The position numbers and the translations under genes were made by a program. DNA of 46,398 bases from an uncultured Thioclava sp. (GTDB lineage Bacteria > Pseudomonadota > Alphaproteobacteria > Rhodobacterales > Rhodobacteraceae): contig NZ_CAJYBT010000028.1 in NCBI RefSeq assembly GCF_913064665.1, positions 1 to 46,398 of the forward strand. Reading direction: 5' to 3'. A model generated the notes under the pieces. It had not been told where the DNA came from, did not search any database, and worked only from the letters and a program-made list of their open reading frames with translations. Below are positions 34,312 through 43,428 of the stretch, one piece after another (position 1 is the stretch's first letter; the number at the start of each line of letters is the position of its first letter).

Positions 34312-34455
34312 GGGCGGGGCCCTCAGGGACAAGACAGGAAACGTCATGCACCAGACAAACGCAAACCGCCGGTGTGCAACCCATGAGCCAACCCATCGGG
34401 TCGGTCAGGGGTGCCTCCGGCGGCGTCATCAAGCCAGATGCAGAGTGTCGAGGCC

Positions 34456-34590
34456 TTAAGCCGAGAGACTCTTGCGGCCCTTAGCGCGACGGGCGTTGAG
34501 AACTTTGCGGCCGGCCTTGGTCGCCATACGGGAACGGAACCCGTGACGGCGGGCGCGAACGAGGTTCGACGGCTGGAACGTGCGTTTCAT
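34456..34590 (-). CDS. rpmH: 50S ribosomal protein L34
   Basis: This 44-residue, strongly basic protein matches L34 throughout: [20 protein letters not shown], then [22 protein letters not shown]. The frame is open to 34644, but the conserved N-terminus fixes the start at 34590. It is the first gene of the rpmH-rnpA-yidD-ttcA block and is preceded by a good promoter. Confidence 0.97.
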   Translation of the reverse strand: MKRTFQPSNLVRARRHGFRSRMATKAGRKVLNARRAKGRKSLSA

Positions 34591-34655
34591 CCTGGTCACT
34601 CCGGTTGCGGCCTCTGAACATCGAGATTCGAGGCCTGCTTTCATTCGAAGCCCGG

Positions 34656-34684
34656 TCTCTAGCGACCCGATCCCACCAAGTCAA
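34656..34684 (-). promoter_or_regulatory. Candidate promoter of the rpmH operon
   Basis: On the minus strand the -35 element is TTGACT (34684-34679), followed by a 17-bp spacer and TAGAGA (34661-34656). It would give a leader of about 55 nt before rpmH. Confidence 0.5.
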
Positions 34685-34873
34685 TTCGGATGAGACCAAT
34701 TTTTTGCCTTTTTCCGCGCTCTGGTAAGAAACGTGACCGATCACAGGGTTTTGCCTTTTGCGCGCCCCGTCTATCTTTAGGGGAAATCGCTTGTGGTTGC
34801 ACCGTAGGTTGGGGCAGGCGTAAAGAAGTAGCAGTAGGCAGTCCGGCGACGGGCTGTGGCAAATGATAGGCGG

Positions 34874-36298
34874 ATGGCAGTGAACACTCTTTCGGGGCGG
34901 TTTCTGATCCTGACGACGGTTTTCGTCGTGCTGGCCGAAGCGCTCATCCTGCTGCCCGGCCTTGCCAACTTTCGCGAGGATTATCTGCTTACACGATTGG
35001 AGCGCGCGCAGATCGCTTCGCTTGCCCTGCTGACGACCGATACCACCATCAATCCCGATCTGGAAAAAGAGCTGCTGTCGAATGCCGGGGTGTTCAACGT
35101 GGTGCTGCGGCGCAATGCAGTGCGTCAATTGGTGCTGTCCTCGCCGATTCCCTCGCCAGTGACCGAAACCTACGACCTGCGTGATTCGACGGAATGGACG
35201 CGGATTCGCGATGCGGTTCACTCGCTGTTTGATTTCGACAATAAGGTGGTCCGGGTTCTGGGTGAGCCGGTGCAGCAGGGCGGTATCGTGATCGAGGTGA
35301 CGCTGGCCACCGAACCGATGCGCATCGCGATGGTCGAATACGGGCTGCGTCTGTTGTCGATCTCGGCGGTGTTTTCGGTGATTACGGCGGTGTTGCTATT
35401 CTTCTTGGTGCGCCGGTTGATGGTGGTGCCGATCAAGCGATTGGTGGCGCATATGGCGTCTTACGCTGAGGCTCCCGAAGATGCGCGGCGCATCATCTCG
35501 CCCGAGGCGAGTGTCGAAGAACTGCGCGTCGCCGAAGAGGCTTTGGCCTCGATGCAAAAACAGCTCACCGCATCGTTGCGCCAGAAAGAACGTCTTGCCC
35601 AACTGGGTCAGGCGGTGGCCAAGATCAGCCACGATCTGCGCAATATCCTGACCACGGCGCAGCTGTTTGCCGATCGCATGGAAAGCTCGGATGATCCCGG
35701 CGTGAAACGCGCCGCGCCCAAGTTGACCGGCTCGATCGAGCGCGCGATCAACCTGTGCGAGACGACCTTGGCCTTTGGGAAGGCCGAAGAGCCGCCACCC
35801 TCGTTGTCGCGCTTCATGCTGGCGGAATTGGCCCATGAGGTGCTTGAGAACGAGGACCATCCAAGCGAGGCAACGGTCGTTGAATTTCTCATGGATGTGC
35901 CGCCCAATCTGGTGATTCGGGCGGATCGCGAGCAGCTTTATCGTGTGCTCAACAATCTGGTGCGCAACGCGCGTCAGGCCATCGAGGCCACCAACACGCC
36001 CGGCACGATCGAGATTGGCGCAGGCGAAAATGCCGATGGCTGGTGGATTCGCGTGCAAGATAGCGGCCCCGGCCTGCCCGAACGCGCGCGCGAGCATCTG
36101 TTCCAGCCGTTCACCGGGGGCGCGCGGCGCGGGGGCAGCGGGTTGGGTCTGGCGATCGCGGCCGAGCTGATCCGTGGGCATGGCGGGCGCCTTGATCTGG
36201 TGCGCACCGATGAAACCGGGACCGAGTTTCGGCTGTTTCTGCCCTCAAGCGAGGGGCTCAACTGCGCCACCGACAAACGCGCGGGTGCCGAGGCGTGA
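34874..36298 (+). CDS. Orphan sensor histidine kinase
   Basis: This 474-residue membrane kinase has TM1 (about 10-29), a periplasmic sensor of roughly 130 residues with FNVVLRRNAVRQLVLSSPIP, and TM2 (LLSISAVFSVITAVLLFFLV). A HAMP-like linker follows (VVPIKRLVAHMASYAEAPED). The H-box is AKISHDLRNILTT (His near 253), with N-box NNLVRNARQAIE, G1 DSGPGLP and G2 GGSGLGLAIA. The atypical H-box (HDLRN) and N-box (NARQA) are of the HPK4/NtrB-like sort. No response regulator adjoins it. The start is uncertain (ATG 34874, or GTG 34856). Confidence 0.9.
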   Translation: MAVNTLSGRFLILTTVFVVLAEALILLPGLANFREDYLLTRLERAQIASLALLTTDTTINPDLEKELLSNAGVFNVVLRRNAVRQLVLSSPIPSPVTETYDLRDSTEWTRIRDAVHSLFDFDNKVVRVLGEPVQQGGIVIEVTLATEPMRIAMVEYGLRLLSISAVFSVITAVLLFFLVRRLMVVPIKRLVAHMASYAEAPEDARRIISPEASVEELRVAEEALASMQKQLTASLRQKERLAQLGQAVAKISHDLRNILTTAQLFADRMESSDDPGVKRAAPKLTGSIERAINLCETTLAFGKAEEPPPSLSRFMLAELAHEVLENEDHPSEATVVEFLMDVPPNLVIRADREQLYRVLNNLVRNARQAIEATNTPGTIEIGAGENADGWWIRVQDSGPGLPERAREHLFQPFTGGARRGGSGLGLAIAAELIRGHGGRLDLVRTDETGTEFRLFLPSSEGLNCATDKRAGAEA

Positions 36299-36357
36299 GC
36301 TTATAAGGGGCAAAGCGGCTTTCTCGGAGAAATTCAGAATTCGGGCGCGTTTTGTCC

Positions 36358-36386
36358 TTGCAATGGTCTGCCGCGGGGGCTAAATC
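36358..36386 (+). promoter_or_regulatory. Candidate promoter of tRNA-Arg
   Basis: TTGCAA (36358-36363), a 17-bp spacer and TAAATC (36381-36386) place the start about 3 nt before the tRNA 5' end. Confidence 0.5.
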
Positions 36387-36395
36387 GCCCCCCAC

Positions 36396-36472
36396 GGACC
36401 CGTAGCTCAGCTGGATAGAGCACTTGACTACGAATCAAGGGGTCGGGCGTTCGAATCGCTCCGGGTCCACCA
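36396..36472 (+). tRNA. tRNA-Arg (anticodon ACG)
   Basis: This is a complete 77-nt cloverleaf. The acceptor GGACCCG pairs with CGGGTCC (36462-36468), followed by discriminator A and encoded CCA. The anticodon stem CTTGA/TCAAG encloses CTACGAA with ACG at 36430-36432. The T arm GGGCG-TTCGAAT-CGCTC has one G-T pair. A34 is expected to be deaminated to inosine and to read CGU/CGC/CGA. No integrase or attachment-site duplication is visible nearby. Confidence 0.97.
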
Positions 36473-36533
36473 CTTTCCCTTGAAATGACTGAATGTTTTG
36501 GCGTCATCGCGATTTTGCGAGGCCCTTGGCCTC

Positions 36534-39500
36534 TCAATGAAAATCGCGGCTGGGGAACAGCTTTTTGGCTTGTTCGCGGGGATGGCGCGCGCTGACTTGC
36601 GGGCGCGCTACGCGCGGGGCGTCATCGGCTTGGGGCTGGGTGATACCAACCGCGTCGTCCATCGGATGACCCAGATCGGCAAGGCGATGCGAGAGATCCT
36701 CGATCTGCTCGGCGATCAGATGGGTGACGATGCCCTCGCGTTGCAAGGTGCCGCGCACCCGCACCAACCGCCCGCCCATCACGGCACGGCGAAACCGATC
36801 ATAGATCTTGGGCCAGACCACAACATTGCAGACGCCGGTTTCATCCTCCAGTGTCAGAAATACCACGCCCGAGGCGGTGCCGGGGCGTTGTCGGGTGATC
36901 ACCAGCCCGCACACGCTCAGACGCCTGAGCGCAACCTTTGGCAATTGATCATTCGGAGTCAGCCCGGCGATGGCGGGGCGCAGCAGTTCCATCGGATGGG
37001 CGCGCAGGCTTAAACGCATCGCGATGTAATCCTCGACCACCTCTTCGCCCAAGTTCATCGCGGGCAGATTGACCAGTGGCTCGTGCAGCCCCTCGCCATC
37101 CAGCGGATCGGCAAATAGCGGCAAGGGGGCGGGGGCCCGAATCGCGCGCACGGCCCAAAGCGCATCACGCCGCGTCAGTCCCATGCCCGAGAACGCATCG
37201 GCCTCGGCCAGCCGTTCCAGCGTTGCCGGCATCAGCCCCGCGCGCAGCCACAGGCTTTCGATATCGGGATAGCCATTGCCACGCGCGGCCATGATCCACT
37301 CGGCATCCTGTGCGCGCAGCCCCTTGATCTGGCGAAACCCCAGCCGCAGCGCCAGCGTGCCATCCGCGCGCCGCTCTAGCTGGTTGTCCCAAGCGCTGTG
37401 ATTGACGCAGATCGGGCGCACCTCATGCCCGTGATCGCGCAGATCGCGCACGATCTGAGCGGGAGCGTAAAACCCCATCGGTTGAGAGTTCAGCAGCGCA
37501 CAGGCAAACACCGCCGGGTGATGGCATTTCAGCCACGAGGACACATAGGTCAGCATCGCAAAGGCCGCCGCGTGGCTTTCGGGAAAGCCGTAATCGGCAA
37601 AGCCCTCGATCTGCGAGAAGCATTGCTCGGCGATCTCGGCGCGATAGCCATTGGCGAGCATGCCGTTGACGAAGCGTTCCCGATGCGCGCCGATCGTGCC
37701 CATCCGGCGAAACGAGGCCAACGAGCGGCGCAGGTGATCGGCCTCTTCGGCGCTATAGCCCGCGCCGACCACCGCGATCTGCATGGCCTGCTCCTGAAAC
37801 AGCGGCACGCCCAGCGTCTTGCGCGTCACCGCCTCTAGGGCGGGGCCGAAAGGTTCGGGCATCTCGCGCCCCTGACGGCGTCGGATATAGGGCTGCACCA
37901 TGCCGCCCTGAATGGGGCCGGGGCGCACGATGGCGACTTCGATCACCAGATCATAAAAGGTGCGCGGGCGCATTCGGGGCAAAAAGTTCATCTGCGCCCG
38001 GCTTTCGACCTGAAACACCCCCACCGCATCGGCCACGCACAGCATGTCATAGGTCGCCGCGTCTTCCTGTGGGACGCTGGCAAGGCTGTGATGGATGTTT
38101 TCATGCTGGGCCAGAAGCGCAAAGGATTTGCGGATACAGCTCAGCATTCCAAGGCTGAGAATGTCGATCTTGAGGATGCCGAGCGCATCGATATCGTCCT
38201 TGTCCCATTCGATCAGCGTGCGATCCTCCATCGCGGCATTCTCGATTGGGCAGAGGTCATCCAGCCGCCCGCGGGTGATGATAAAGCCGCCGACATGCTG
38301 GCTGAGATGGCGAGGAAAGCCGATGATCTCGCCAATCAGCGCGATGGTCTGGGCCAGCCGCCGGTCGCTTGGATCAAGGCCCAACTCGCGAATGCGGGCG
38401 GGGTCTGCGCCGCCATTGGACTGGCCCCAGATCTGCCCGGATAGACTGGCGGTCACGTCCTGGCTTAGGCCCATCACGCGGCCCACCTCGCGGATCGCGG
38501 CGCGGGTGCGAAAATGAATGACCGTGGCACACAGCCCCGCGCGCTCGCGGCCATAGGTCGCATAAATCCACTGGATGATCTCTTCGCGCCGTTCATGTTC
38601 GAAATCGACGTCAATATCGGGCGGTTCGCCGCGATGGCGCGAGATGAAGCGTTCGAACACCATGGCGATCTGATCGGGGGCAACATCGGTGATGCCCAGC
38701 GCCCAGCAGATGATCGAGTTGGCCGCCGAGCCGCGCCCCTGACACAAGATGCCACGCGTGCGGGCCTCTTGAACGATGTCATGCACGGTCAGGAAATAGG
38801 CCGCATAGCCAAGCTCACCCACAAGGCGCAGCTCCTTTTGCGCCAAGGCGTGGTAATGGGCGGGGATCGCATCGGGGCAGCGCCGCTCCAGCCCCTGCGC
38901 GGTCAGCCGTTCCAGCCGCGCTTGCGGGGGTTCGCCATTGGCGATCTCATCGGGATATTCATAGCTGAGCTCGGACAGATCAAAGCTGCAGCGCGCCGCG
39001 ATCTCCAATGTGCGGCGCAGAGCGGCGGGATGGTGGCGATAGAGCCGCGCCATATCGGGTGCCCCCTTGAGGCGGCGCTCGCCATTGGCCAGCGCGCGGG
39101 TGCCGATCTGGTCGATGGTGATGCGCTCGCGGATGCAGGTCAGCACATCGGCCAATTGGCGGCGCGCCGCGCGATGCATCAACACATCCCCCAACGCCAC
39201 CATCGGTGCAGAGGTGCGCAGCGCAAGATGGGCGCAGGCGTTCAGATGCGCCTGATCCGAGCCGTCATAGCGCGGCGCGGCCCCCAGAAAGACCTGCCCC
39301 GGATAGCGGCGTTGCAACTGCTGGATCGGGGTGGCGGCTTGGGTCAGATCGGGGGGCGGCAGGGCGATCAGGATCATGCCCGCACAGCCCTCGCGCAGAT
39401 CGCCCAGATCCAGCAGGCAGTCGCCTTTTTCCGCGCGCCGCTTGCCCAGCGTCAGCAGGCGCGAGAGCCGCTCATAGGCGGCACGATCCGTGGGCAAGGC

Positions 39501-39851
39501 AACCCATTGCACGGGGCTATCGCGCAGCACCAGCCGCGCCCCCACGATCAGCCGGGGCAGTTTCGGCCCGTCGCACAGGACCGGGCGCGCCAGATCCTGC
39601 GGCTGACCGGTTTCCTGACGCGAACAGGGGTCGATCTGATGGCTCGAGCGGATGCGAAGGGTTTCGGCCGCCTCGGCCTTCAGCGTCTTGAGCGCGCTAT
39701 AGGCCCGCACCACCCCGGCCAGCGAATTGCGGTCGGTGATGGCGATCGCCTCCAGCCCCAGTTCGGCGGCGCGCAGCACCAGTTCCTCGGGGTGTGAGGC
39801 CCCGGTAAGGAAGGTGAAATTCGAGGTTACGCATAGCTCGGCATAGCTCAT
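36534..39851 (-). CDS. dnaE2: Error-prone DNA polymerase DnaE2
   Basis: This C-family translesion polymerase is the catalytic member of the ImuA-ImuB-DnaE2 mutasome. The 1105-residue protein begins [20 protein letters not shown] with the PHP domain. The palm has [10 protein letters not shown] and [16 protein letters not shown] with the catalytic aspartates. The helix-hairpin-helix and OB domains follow ([20 protein letters not shown]). The ATG at 39851 overlaps the imuB stop as ATGA. Length and motifs are normal. Transcription converges on tRNA-Arg. Regulation is expected from the LexA box upstream of imuA. Confidence 0.96.
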   Translation of the reverse strand: MSYAELCVTSNFTFLTGASHPEELVLRAAELGLEAIAITDRNSLAGVVRAYSALKTLKAEAAETLRIRSSHQIDPCSRQETGQPQDLARPVLCDGPKLPRLIVGARLVLRDSPVQWVALPTDRAAYERLSRLLTLGKRRAEKGDCLLDLGDLREGCAGMILIALPPPDLTQAATPIQQLQRRYPGQVFLGAAPRYDGSDQAHLNACAHLALRTSAPMVALGDVLMHRAARRQLADVLTCIRERITIDQIGTRALANGERRLKGAPDMARLYRHHPAALRRTLEIAARCSFDLSELSYEYPDEIANGEPPQARLERLTAQGLERRCPDAIPAHYHALAQKELRLVGELGYAAYFLTVHDIVQEARTRGILCQGRGSAANSIICWALGITDVAPDQIAMVFERFISRHRGEPPDIDVDFEHERREEIIQWIYATYGRERAGLCATVIHFRTRAAIREVGRVMGLSQDVTASLSGQIWGQSNGGADPARIRELGLDPSDRRLAQTIALIGEIIGFPRHLSQHVGGFIITRGRLDDLCPIENAAMEDRTLIEWDKDDIDALGILKIDILSLGMLSCIRKSFALLAQHENIHHSLASVPQEDAATYDMLCVADAVGVFQVESRAQMNFLPRMRPRTFYDLVIEVAIVRPGPIQGGMVQPYIRRRQGREMPEPFGPALEAVTRKTLGVPLFQEQAMQIAVVGAGYSAEEADHLRRSLASFRRMGTIGAHRERFVNGMLANGYRAEIAEQCFSQIEGFADYGFPESHAAAFAMLTYVSSWLKCHHPAVFACALLNSQPMGFYAPAQIVRDLRDHGHEVRPICVNHSAWDNQLERRADGTLALRLGFRQIKGLRAQDAEWIMAARGNGYPDIESLWLRAGLMPATLERLAEADAFSGMGLTRRDALWAVRAIRAPAPLPLFADPLDGEGLHEPLVNLPAMNLGEEVVEDYIAMRLSLRAHPMELLRPAIAGLTPNDQLPKVALRRLSVCGLVITRQRPGTASGVVFLTLEDETGVCNVVVWPKIYDRFRRAVMGGRLVRVRGTLQREGIVTHLIAEQIEDLSHRLADLGHPMDDAVGITQPQADDAPRVARPQVSARHPREQAKKLFPSRDFH

Positions 39852-41341
39852 GCGAATTCCCCCTGCACGAACCAGCCGGGCGTTTGTGGGGTGTAAAACA
39901 TCCACAGGCGGCGACCCTCGCGGGTTTCGACATGCCAGTAATCGCGCACCCCCGAGCGCCAGCTATCATCTTCGAGCCACCATTCCGGCGCGATCCGTTC
40001 CGGCCCCGTGGTGCGCGCCAGCGTGAAGCCCATGCGCCGCCAGCGAAACCGCGCAGCCGGGCGCGGGGTGGTGCCCGCAATCGGCTCGGGGGGGAACAGG
40101 CGCAGCGGGCGTGGGCGGGGCGCGTGCCAGCAAGATTTGGGCCAGCCGGATTTAGGCTGGCTATAGGCGGCGGGCGCAATCAGAAAGCTGCGCTCGGGGA
40201 TGTGGCTGTCGGCGGGCAGAAAGCGCTGGATATTCTCCAGCCCGATACGGGTGCCGATGCGCGTGATCAGATCGTTCAGCCGATCCGGGGCGGGCTGCGT
40301 TTTCGGGCCGATCTGCTGGGCGGGCAGGGGTTCGACCACGCTGGCCTCAAGACGCATCTGGTCGATGCCAAAGCCCGCATCGACCGTGCTGATCCCGCGC
40401 TCGAACAGCGCCAGAATGCGGGCAGGGTCGCGCATGGCGCTGGCCAGCCGCAGCTCGACCTGCTGGCTGGCGCGATCCACGCGCTGCAAGGTCAGGCACA
40501 ACACCCGCGCGCCCGCCTCATCGGCCTTGAGCGTGTCACAGAGCCGCTTTAGCAGCCGCCCCGTGCCCGCCATCACATCCGCGCTCAACCCGATCGGCTC
40601 GGGCAGCGTCAGGCGGGTGGCGTAATGGGGCGGCTCGCGCTCGGGGGTGATTGCCTCGGGGGTGCGCCCCAGCGCCTGATCGAGACGCAGCATCAGTTCG
40701 GGGCCGAAGCGGCGCGCCAGCGGGCCGCGCGGGCTTTGCGCCAGATCGCCAATCGTGCGCAGGCCCAGCCGTTGCAGCCCGGTCGCCTGCGCGCCCTCCA
40801 GCCGCAGCGCCGCGACCGGCAGTGATTGCAACGCGCACAGCCCCTGTCCGGGGGGCGCGATTCCCTCGTGGTAATGCGCCAGCGCCCAAGCCGCGCCGCC
40901 CGTATCGCCCAACCCCAGACGCCGGCTGAGCCCGGCGGCCGCCGCCCGCGCACCCCTATCGCCCAGCAGCTCCGCCCCTCCGCCCCACAGATGGGACGCG
41001 GCGGTGATAGCGAGCACGAGCCCATCGGCCCCCTCAGGCCCGACCCACGGACAATGGTGCGGCGCCCAGCGGGGCAGGGCGGCCAGAAAGCGCGCATCCT
41101 GATCGGGCCGTGCGGGCGCACTCAGCAGATCGGGGCAAAACGCATGCGCATCGGCAAAGCTCATGGCGCGGTGCAGCCCCTGCGCCTCGGCCTGCGCGTT
41201 GAGGCAATAAAGACGCTGGGTGTTCTGCTCGGTGATAGTCAGGGCAAAGGGCGCGTCAACCGGGCGCGTGCGAAGAACCCGGTCGCTCGCCAACCGGGGA
41301 AACCACATCGAGACGATGCGCCGTGTGATCCCATCGAACAT
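39848..41341 (-). CDS. imuB: Y-family polymerase-like protein ImuB
   Basis: ImuB is the non-catalytic Y-family homologue that bridges DnaE2 to the sliding clamp. The 497-residue protein starts near MWFPRLASDRVLR, where active polymerases have the first catalytic Asp. The second acidic site reads LAITAASHLWGG and also lacks the acid. The finger, thumb and little-finger regions are followed by the C-terminal block RDYWHVETREGRRLWMFYTP, typical of ImuB. I take ATG 41341 as start; a TTG at 41353 is possible. It overlaps imuA by 86 bp and dnaE2 by 4 bp, so the three are translationally coupled. Confidence 0.94.
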   Translation of the reverse strand: MFDGITRRIVSMWFPRLASDRVLRTRPVDAPFALTITEQNTQRLYCLNAQAEAQGLHRAMSFADAHAFCPDLLSAPARPDQDARFLAALPRWAPHHCPWVGPEGADGLVLAITAASHLWGGGAELLGDRGARAAAAGLSRRLGLGDTGGAAWALAHYHEGIAPPGQGLCALQSLPVAALRLEGAQATGLQRLGLRTIGDLAQSPRGPLARRFGPELMLRLDQALGRTPEAITPEREPPHYATRLTLPEPIGLSADVMAGTGRLLKRLCDTLKADEAGARVLCLTLQRVDRASQQVELRLASAMRDPARILALFERGISTVDAGFGIDQMRLEASVVEPLPAQQIGPKTQPAPDRLNDLITRIGTRIGLENIQRFLPADSHIPERSFLIAPAAYSQPKSGWPKSCWHAPRPRPLRLFPPEPIAGTTPRPAARFRWRRMGFTLARTTGPERIAPEWWLEDDSWRSGVRDYWHVETREGRRLWMFYTPQTPGWFVQGEFA

Positions 41342-41855
41342 CCCAAACCCCAAGAGTTCCTGATTTGTTCTTTATAATTTCCCACCGCATCAGAGTCGAG
41401 TCTTCGCCCCGCGGCGGTGGGTGGGACTCATGGATCGGGGTGGCGTTCCAGCGGGTCTCGGCGGCGTTGGAGCCCATGCCTTCAGGGATCAGGCACAACC
41501 CGGTCGCAGCGCCCGCCTTGGCCGCCAGTTGCAACCGCCGCCCTTCGCGCAGATTGAGCGGGCGGGTGAGTTCAAGCACGACCAAAGACACAGCGCCGTC
41601 CTTCAGCGCGGTCTCTGCTACCGCCAAACTGTCTGTCTGTTCTTTGGTCTGCGCGATCAACAGATGGCTGGGATCAAAGAAGGCCGACAGGCCGGTGGGG
41701 TTCAACCGCTCAGACAGCCATGCCTCGCGAATCCACAGCACATCGGTTTGAACGCGCGCGCAGACCACCGCAGCAAAGCCAAACGCACCCGCCCCGCAAA
41801 CTTCGTGGACGCGGGCGGGGCGTAGGGGGAAAACGGTGTTGAGCGGCGTGAACAT
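41256..41855 (-). CDS. imuA: ImuA, RecA-like mutasome protein
   Basis: This 199-residue protein is related to RecA/SulA and is the first gene of the SOS mutagenesis operon. Recognisable parts are VHEVCGAGAFGFAAVVCARV, VLWIREAWLSERLNPTGLSA, LLIAQTKEQTDSLAVAETAL and TRWNATPIHES. The conserved Walker-type lysine of RecA is not evident. The ATG at 41855 lies inside a GTTC-N7-GTTC LexA box. It overlaps imuB by 86 bp. Function is known from Caulobacter and mycobacterial homologues, where it is required with ImuB and DnaE2. Confidence 0.9.
   Translation of the reverse strand: MFTPLNTVFPLRPARVHEVCGAGAFGFAAVVCARVQTDVLWIREAWLSERLNPTGLSAFFDPSHLLIAQTKEQTDSLAVAETALKDGAVSLVVLELTRPLNLREGRRLQLAAKAGAATGLCLIPEGMGSNAAETRWNATPIHESHPPPRGEDSTLMRWEIIKNKSGTLGVWDVRWDHTAHRLDVVSPVGERPGSSHAPG
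41356..41370 (+). promoter_or_regulatory. Second GTTC-N7-GTTC element, before imuB
   Basis: GTTC (41356-41359) and GTTC (41367-41370) with 7-bp spacing lie within imuA, 15 bp upstream of the imuB ATG. Relative to the operon the orientation is opposite to the imuA site. It could be a second LexA site or chance. Confidence 0.25.
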
Positions 41856-41864
41856 TGCAAGAAC
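41850..41864 (-). promoter_or_regulatory. LexA box overlapping the imuA start codon
   Basis: On the minus strand it reads GTTC-TTGCAAT-GTTC, the exact GTTC-N7-GTTC operator known for LexA in Rhodobacter-type alphaproteobacteria. The imuA ATG (41855-41853) lies inside it. It is the expected repressor site for the imuA-imuB-dnaE2 operon. Confidence 0.85.
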
Positions 41865-42122
41865 TTACACCGGGCGCGGGGAAAGATAAATTGTGTCTGG
41901 CGACGAATCACGGCGATTGGCGCGCCCTGCCGCGTTTCGCGCGTTGGCAGTGTGCGCCCAAGCGGCCCGCCAGCCGACATTGTCGCACTATCGCAGATCG
42001 GCACACAAACGCCGCGTGAATGCCACGATGGTTGCGTGCCCGTGCCACCCATTTGCCGCATTTCGCGCCGAAAACAGGATCAGACCAGAGCAAAATCAGA
42101 CCCAGACCGAGAGGAGCCGCAG

Positions 42123-42275
42123 ATGGCCCGCACCTTAGCTTCGATCTTCACGCTGTTTCGCGCCCGCCCCGACACCATCCTCGAGGCCCGTTTCGATGCG
42201 CTGCGCGCGATGCCCGAACTGCGCCGCAATCGTCGGCTTGCTTCGCCTTTCGACGTCATGCCGCGCACGATCTAA
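42123..42275 (+). CDS. 50-residue conserved-looking small protein
   Basis: This small basic protein begins MARTLASIFTLFRARPDTIL and ends FDVMPRTI, with an amphipathic helix in the middle (EARFDALRAMPELRRNRRL). GAGGAG (42111-42116) lies 6 nt before the ATG and a strong terminator follows 22 bp after the stop, so it forms a complete transcription unit. I recognise no family. It is divergent from imuA across 267 bp (41856-42122). In that gap I see no further gene. Confidence 0.6.
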   Translation: MARTLASIFTLFRARPDTILEARFDALRAMPELRRNRRLASPFDVMPRTI

Positions 42276-42297
42276 GCGCCCCTCCAAACCGATACGA

Positions 42298-42329
42298 AAA
42301 ACGCCCGGTCGCGATGCCGGGCGTTTTTT
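42298..42329. terminator. Bidirectional terminator between the small protein gene and mipZ
   Basis: CGCCCGG (42302-42308) and CCGGGCG (42317-42323) form the stem, with A-run before and TTTTTT (42324-42329) after. It serves the small gene and the convergent mipZ. Confidence 0.9.
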
Positions 42330-42346
42330 GCTGTCCAGTGGCGCGA

Positions 42347-43156
42347 TCAAAAATCGATCGTCACGCCCGGCAATTCCAGCTCTTTGAGCAGATCGCGCAA
42401 TTCCTGACGCGCGGCCACATTCGAGATGTTGAGATTGTCGATGCCCAGATCTTTCAGATCCAAAAGCGTCAGCCCGCGCGGGAACAGCTCGCGGAAGATC
42501 ACCCGCTCTGCAAAGCCGGGGGCGACGCGAAACCCGATCCGCTTGGACAGTTGATCCAACGCGGCACCGACTTTGCGCTTGTTATGCATCTGTTGCGCAC
42601 CCACCCGGTTGCGCAGCACGATCCAGTCGATCGGCTTGAGCCCGGCCTTGGCGCGCAATTGCCGCGCGGACCAAACCATTTCTGAATAGATCGAGGGGCC
42701 GATCACTTTCGATGTCACCGGGTCGATCCGTGCCAGCAAGTCAAAGTCGATAAAGCTGTCATTGAGCGGCGTGACCAGCGTATCGGCCAGCGAATGCGCG
42801 ACCTGGCTGAGGCGGGTATGCGAGCCGGGGCAGTCGATCAGGATGAAATCGCAGCTTTGCTCCATCTCGGCCACAGCCGTTGACAGGCGATGGTCATAAG
42901 GGTTCTCGCCGGGCGCAAGCGTGTCTGCATCGACCTCGGGCAATTCGCGGTAATCGGGGGTGGGCAGGTCCAAACCTTCACGGGCGCAAAATGCCAGCCG
43001 GTTCTCGATATAGCGCCCGAAACTGCGTTGCCGCAGATCAAGGTCAAGCGCGCCCACGCGCCAACCCATGCGGGCCAATGCGGTGGCCACATGCATCGAG
43101 GTGGTGGACTTACCCGAGCCACCCTTTTCATTGCCCATCACGATGATATGCGCCAC
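42347..43156 (-). CDS. mipZ: Division-plane positioning ATPase MipZ
   Basis: This ParA/MinD-like ATPase forms a gradient from ParB at the poles and limits FtsZ assembly to midcell in Caulobacter. The 269-residue protein has the deviant Walker A GNEKGGSGKST (8-18). The MipZ-typical LDLDLRQRSFGRYIENRLAF and DFILIDCPGSHTRLSQVAHS follow, then TPLNDSFIDFDLLARIDPVT. The C-terminal half has DWIVLRNRVGAQQMHNKRKV and FRELFPRGLTLLDL. These stretches match MipZ closely and set it apart from plasmid ParA. It has a good promoter and a shared terminator. Confidence 0.94.
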   Translation of the reverse strand: MAHIIVMGNEKGGSGKSTTSMHVATALARMGWRVGALDLDLRQRSFGRYIENRLAFCAREGLDLPTPDYRELPEVDADTLAPGENPYDHRLSTAVAEMEQSCDFILIDCPGSHTRLSQVAHSLADTLVTPLNDSFIDFDLLARIDPVTSKVIGPSIYSEMVWSARQLRAKAGLKPIDWIVLRNRVGAQQMHNKRKVGAALDQLSKRIGFRVAPGFAERVIFRELFPRGLTLLDLKDLGIDNLNISNVAARQELRDLLKELELPGVTIDF

Positions 43157-43201
43157 GTCTGCGATCCCCGCCCTGTCTTGTGTCTGGTTTCTTGAGGCAC
43201 A

Positions 43202-43207
43202 CTATAG
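43202..43207 (-). promoter_or_regulatory. -10 element of mipZ (candidate)
   Basis: TATAGT on the minus strand, 46 bp upstream of mipZ, is a 5/6 match to the -10 consensus. No convincing -35 lies at 17 bp. The same bases read TATAGA on the plus strand, so it could also serve the candidate RNA to the right. Confidence 0.4.
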
Positions 43208-43210
43208 ATG

Positions 43211-43384
43211 GTTGCATGGCACGGTGGAAGAGATTGCGCACGCCAACAAGGTGCGAGAGTTTGGAAACACTGTGTTTTGGCAACAGGGGGCGCTGCCTGA
43301 CCGTTGTTTGTCAAACGCGCACGCCTTTCTTGTAACGCTTTCTGCATTGCTGAAAGCCCGCCAGAAGTCTGGCGGGCTTTTGTG
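43211..43384 (+). ncRNA. Possible small RNA or short mRNA
   Basis: A plus-strand -10-like TATAGA (43203-43208) and a strong terminator (43353-43384) bound about 170 nt without a recognised gene. A 39-codon frame (ATG 43216, TAA at about 43333) lies inside, but it lacks a good ribosome site and its product resembles nothing I know. An untranslated RNA is as likely. The call rests on the promoter/terminator bracket alone. Confidence 0.3.
43353..43384 (+). terminator. Strong hairpin terminator
   Basis: AAAGCCCGCCAG (43353-43364), loop AAGT and CTGGCGGGCTTT (43369-43380) form a perfect 12-bp stem. With A and T ends it can also act on the minus strand, ending the transcript that crosses 43429-43857. 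Confidence 0.8.
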
Positions 43385-43428
43385 CTCCATGCGCGCGATC
43401 AACGGCGCCGGGAAGAAGTGATCGCCGA

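Noticed and set aside
36396-36534. tRNA-Arg as an integration site for a mobile island
   Set aside because: No integrase gene and no repeat of the tRNA 3' end are visible. The next genes form an ordinary imuA-imuB-dnaE2 operon.
38514-39797. 427-codon plus-strand frame antisense to dnaE2, and similar long frames opposite valS
   Set aside because: They mirror high-G+C codon bias on the other strand. The compositions are Arg/Gln/His-rich, there are no motifs, and the true genes on the minus strand have full family signatures.
43202-43402. Minus-strand 66-codon frame upstream of mipZ
   Set aside because: It crosses the strong terminator hairpin and the -10 region of mipZ, and has no ribosome site or recognisable product.
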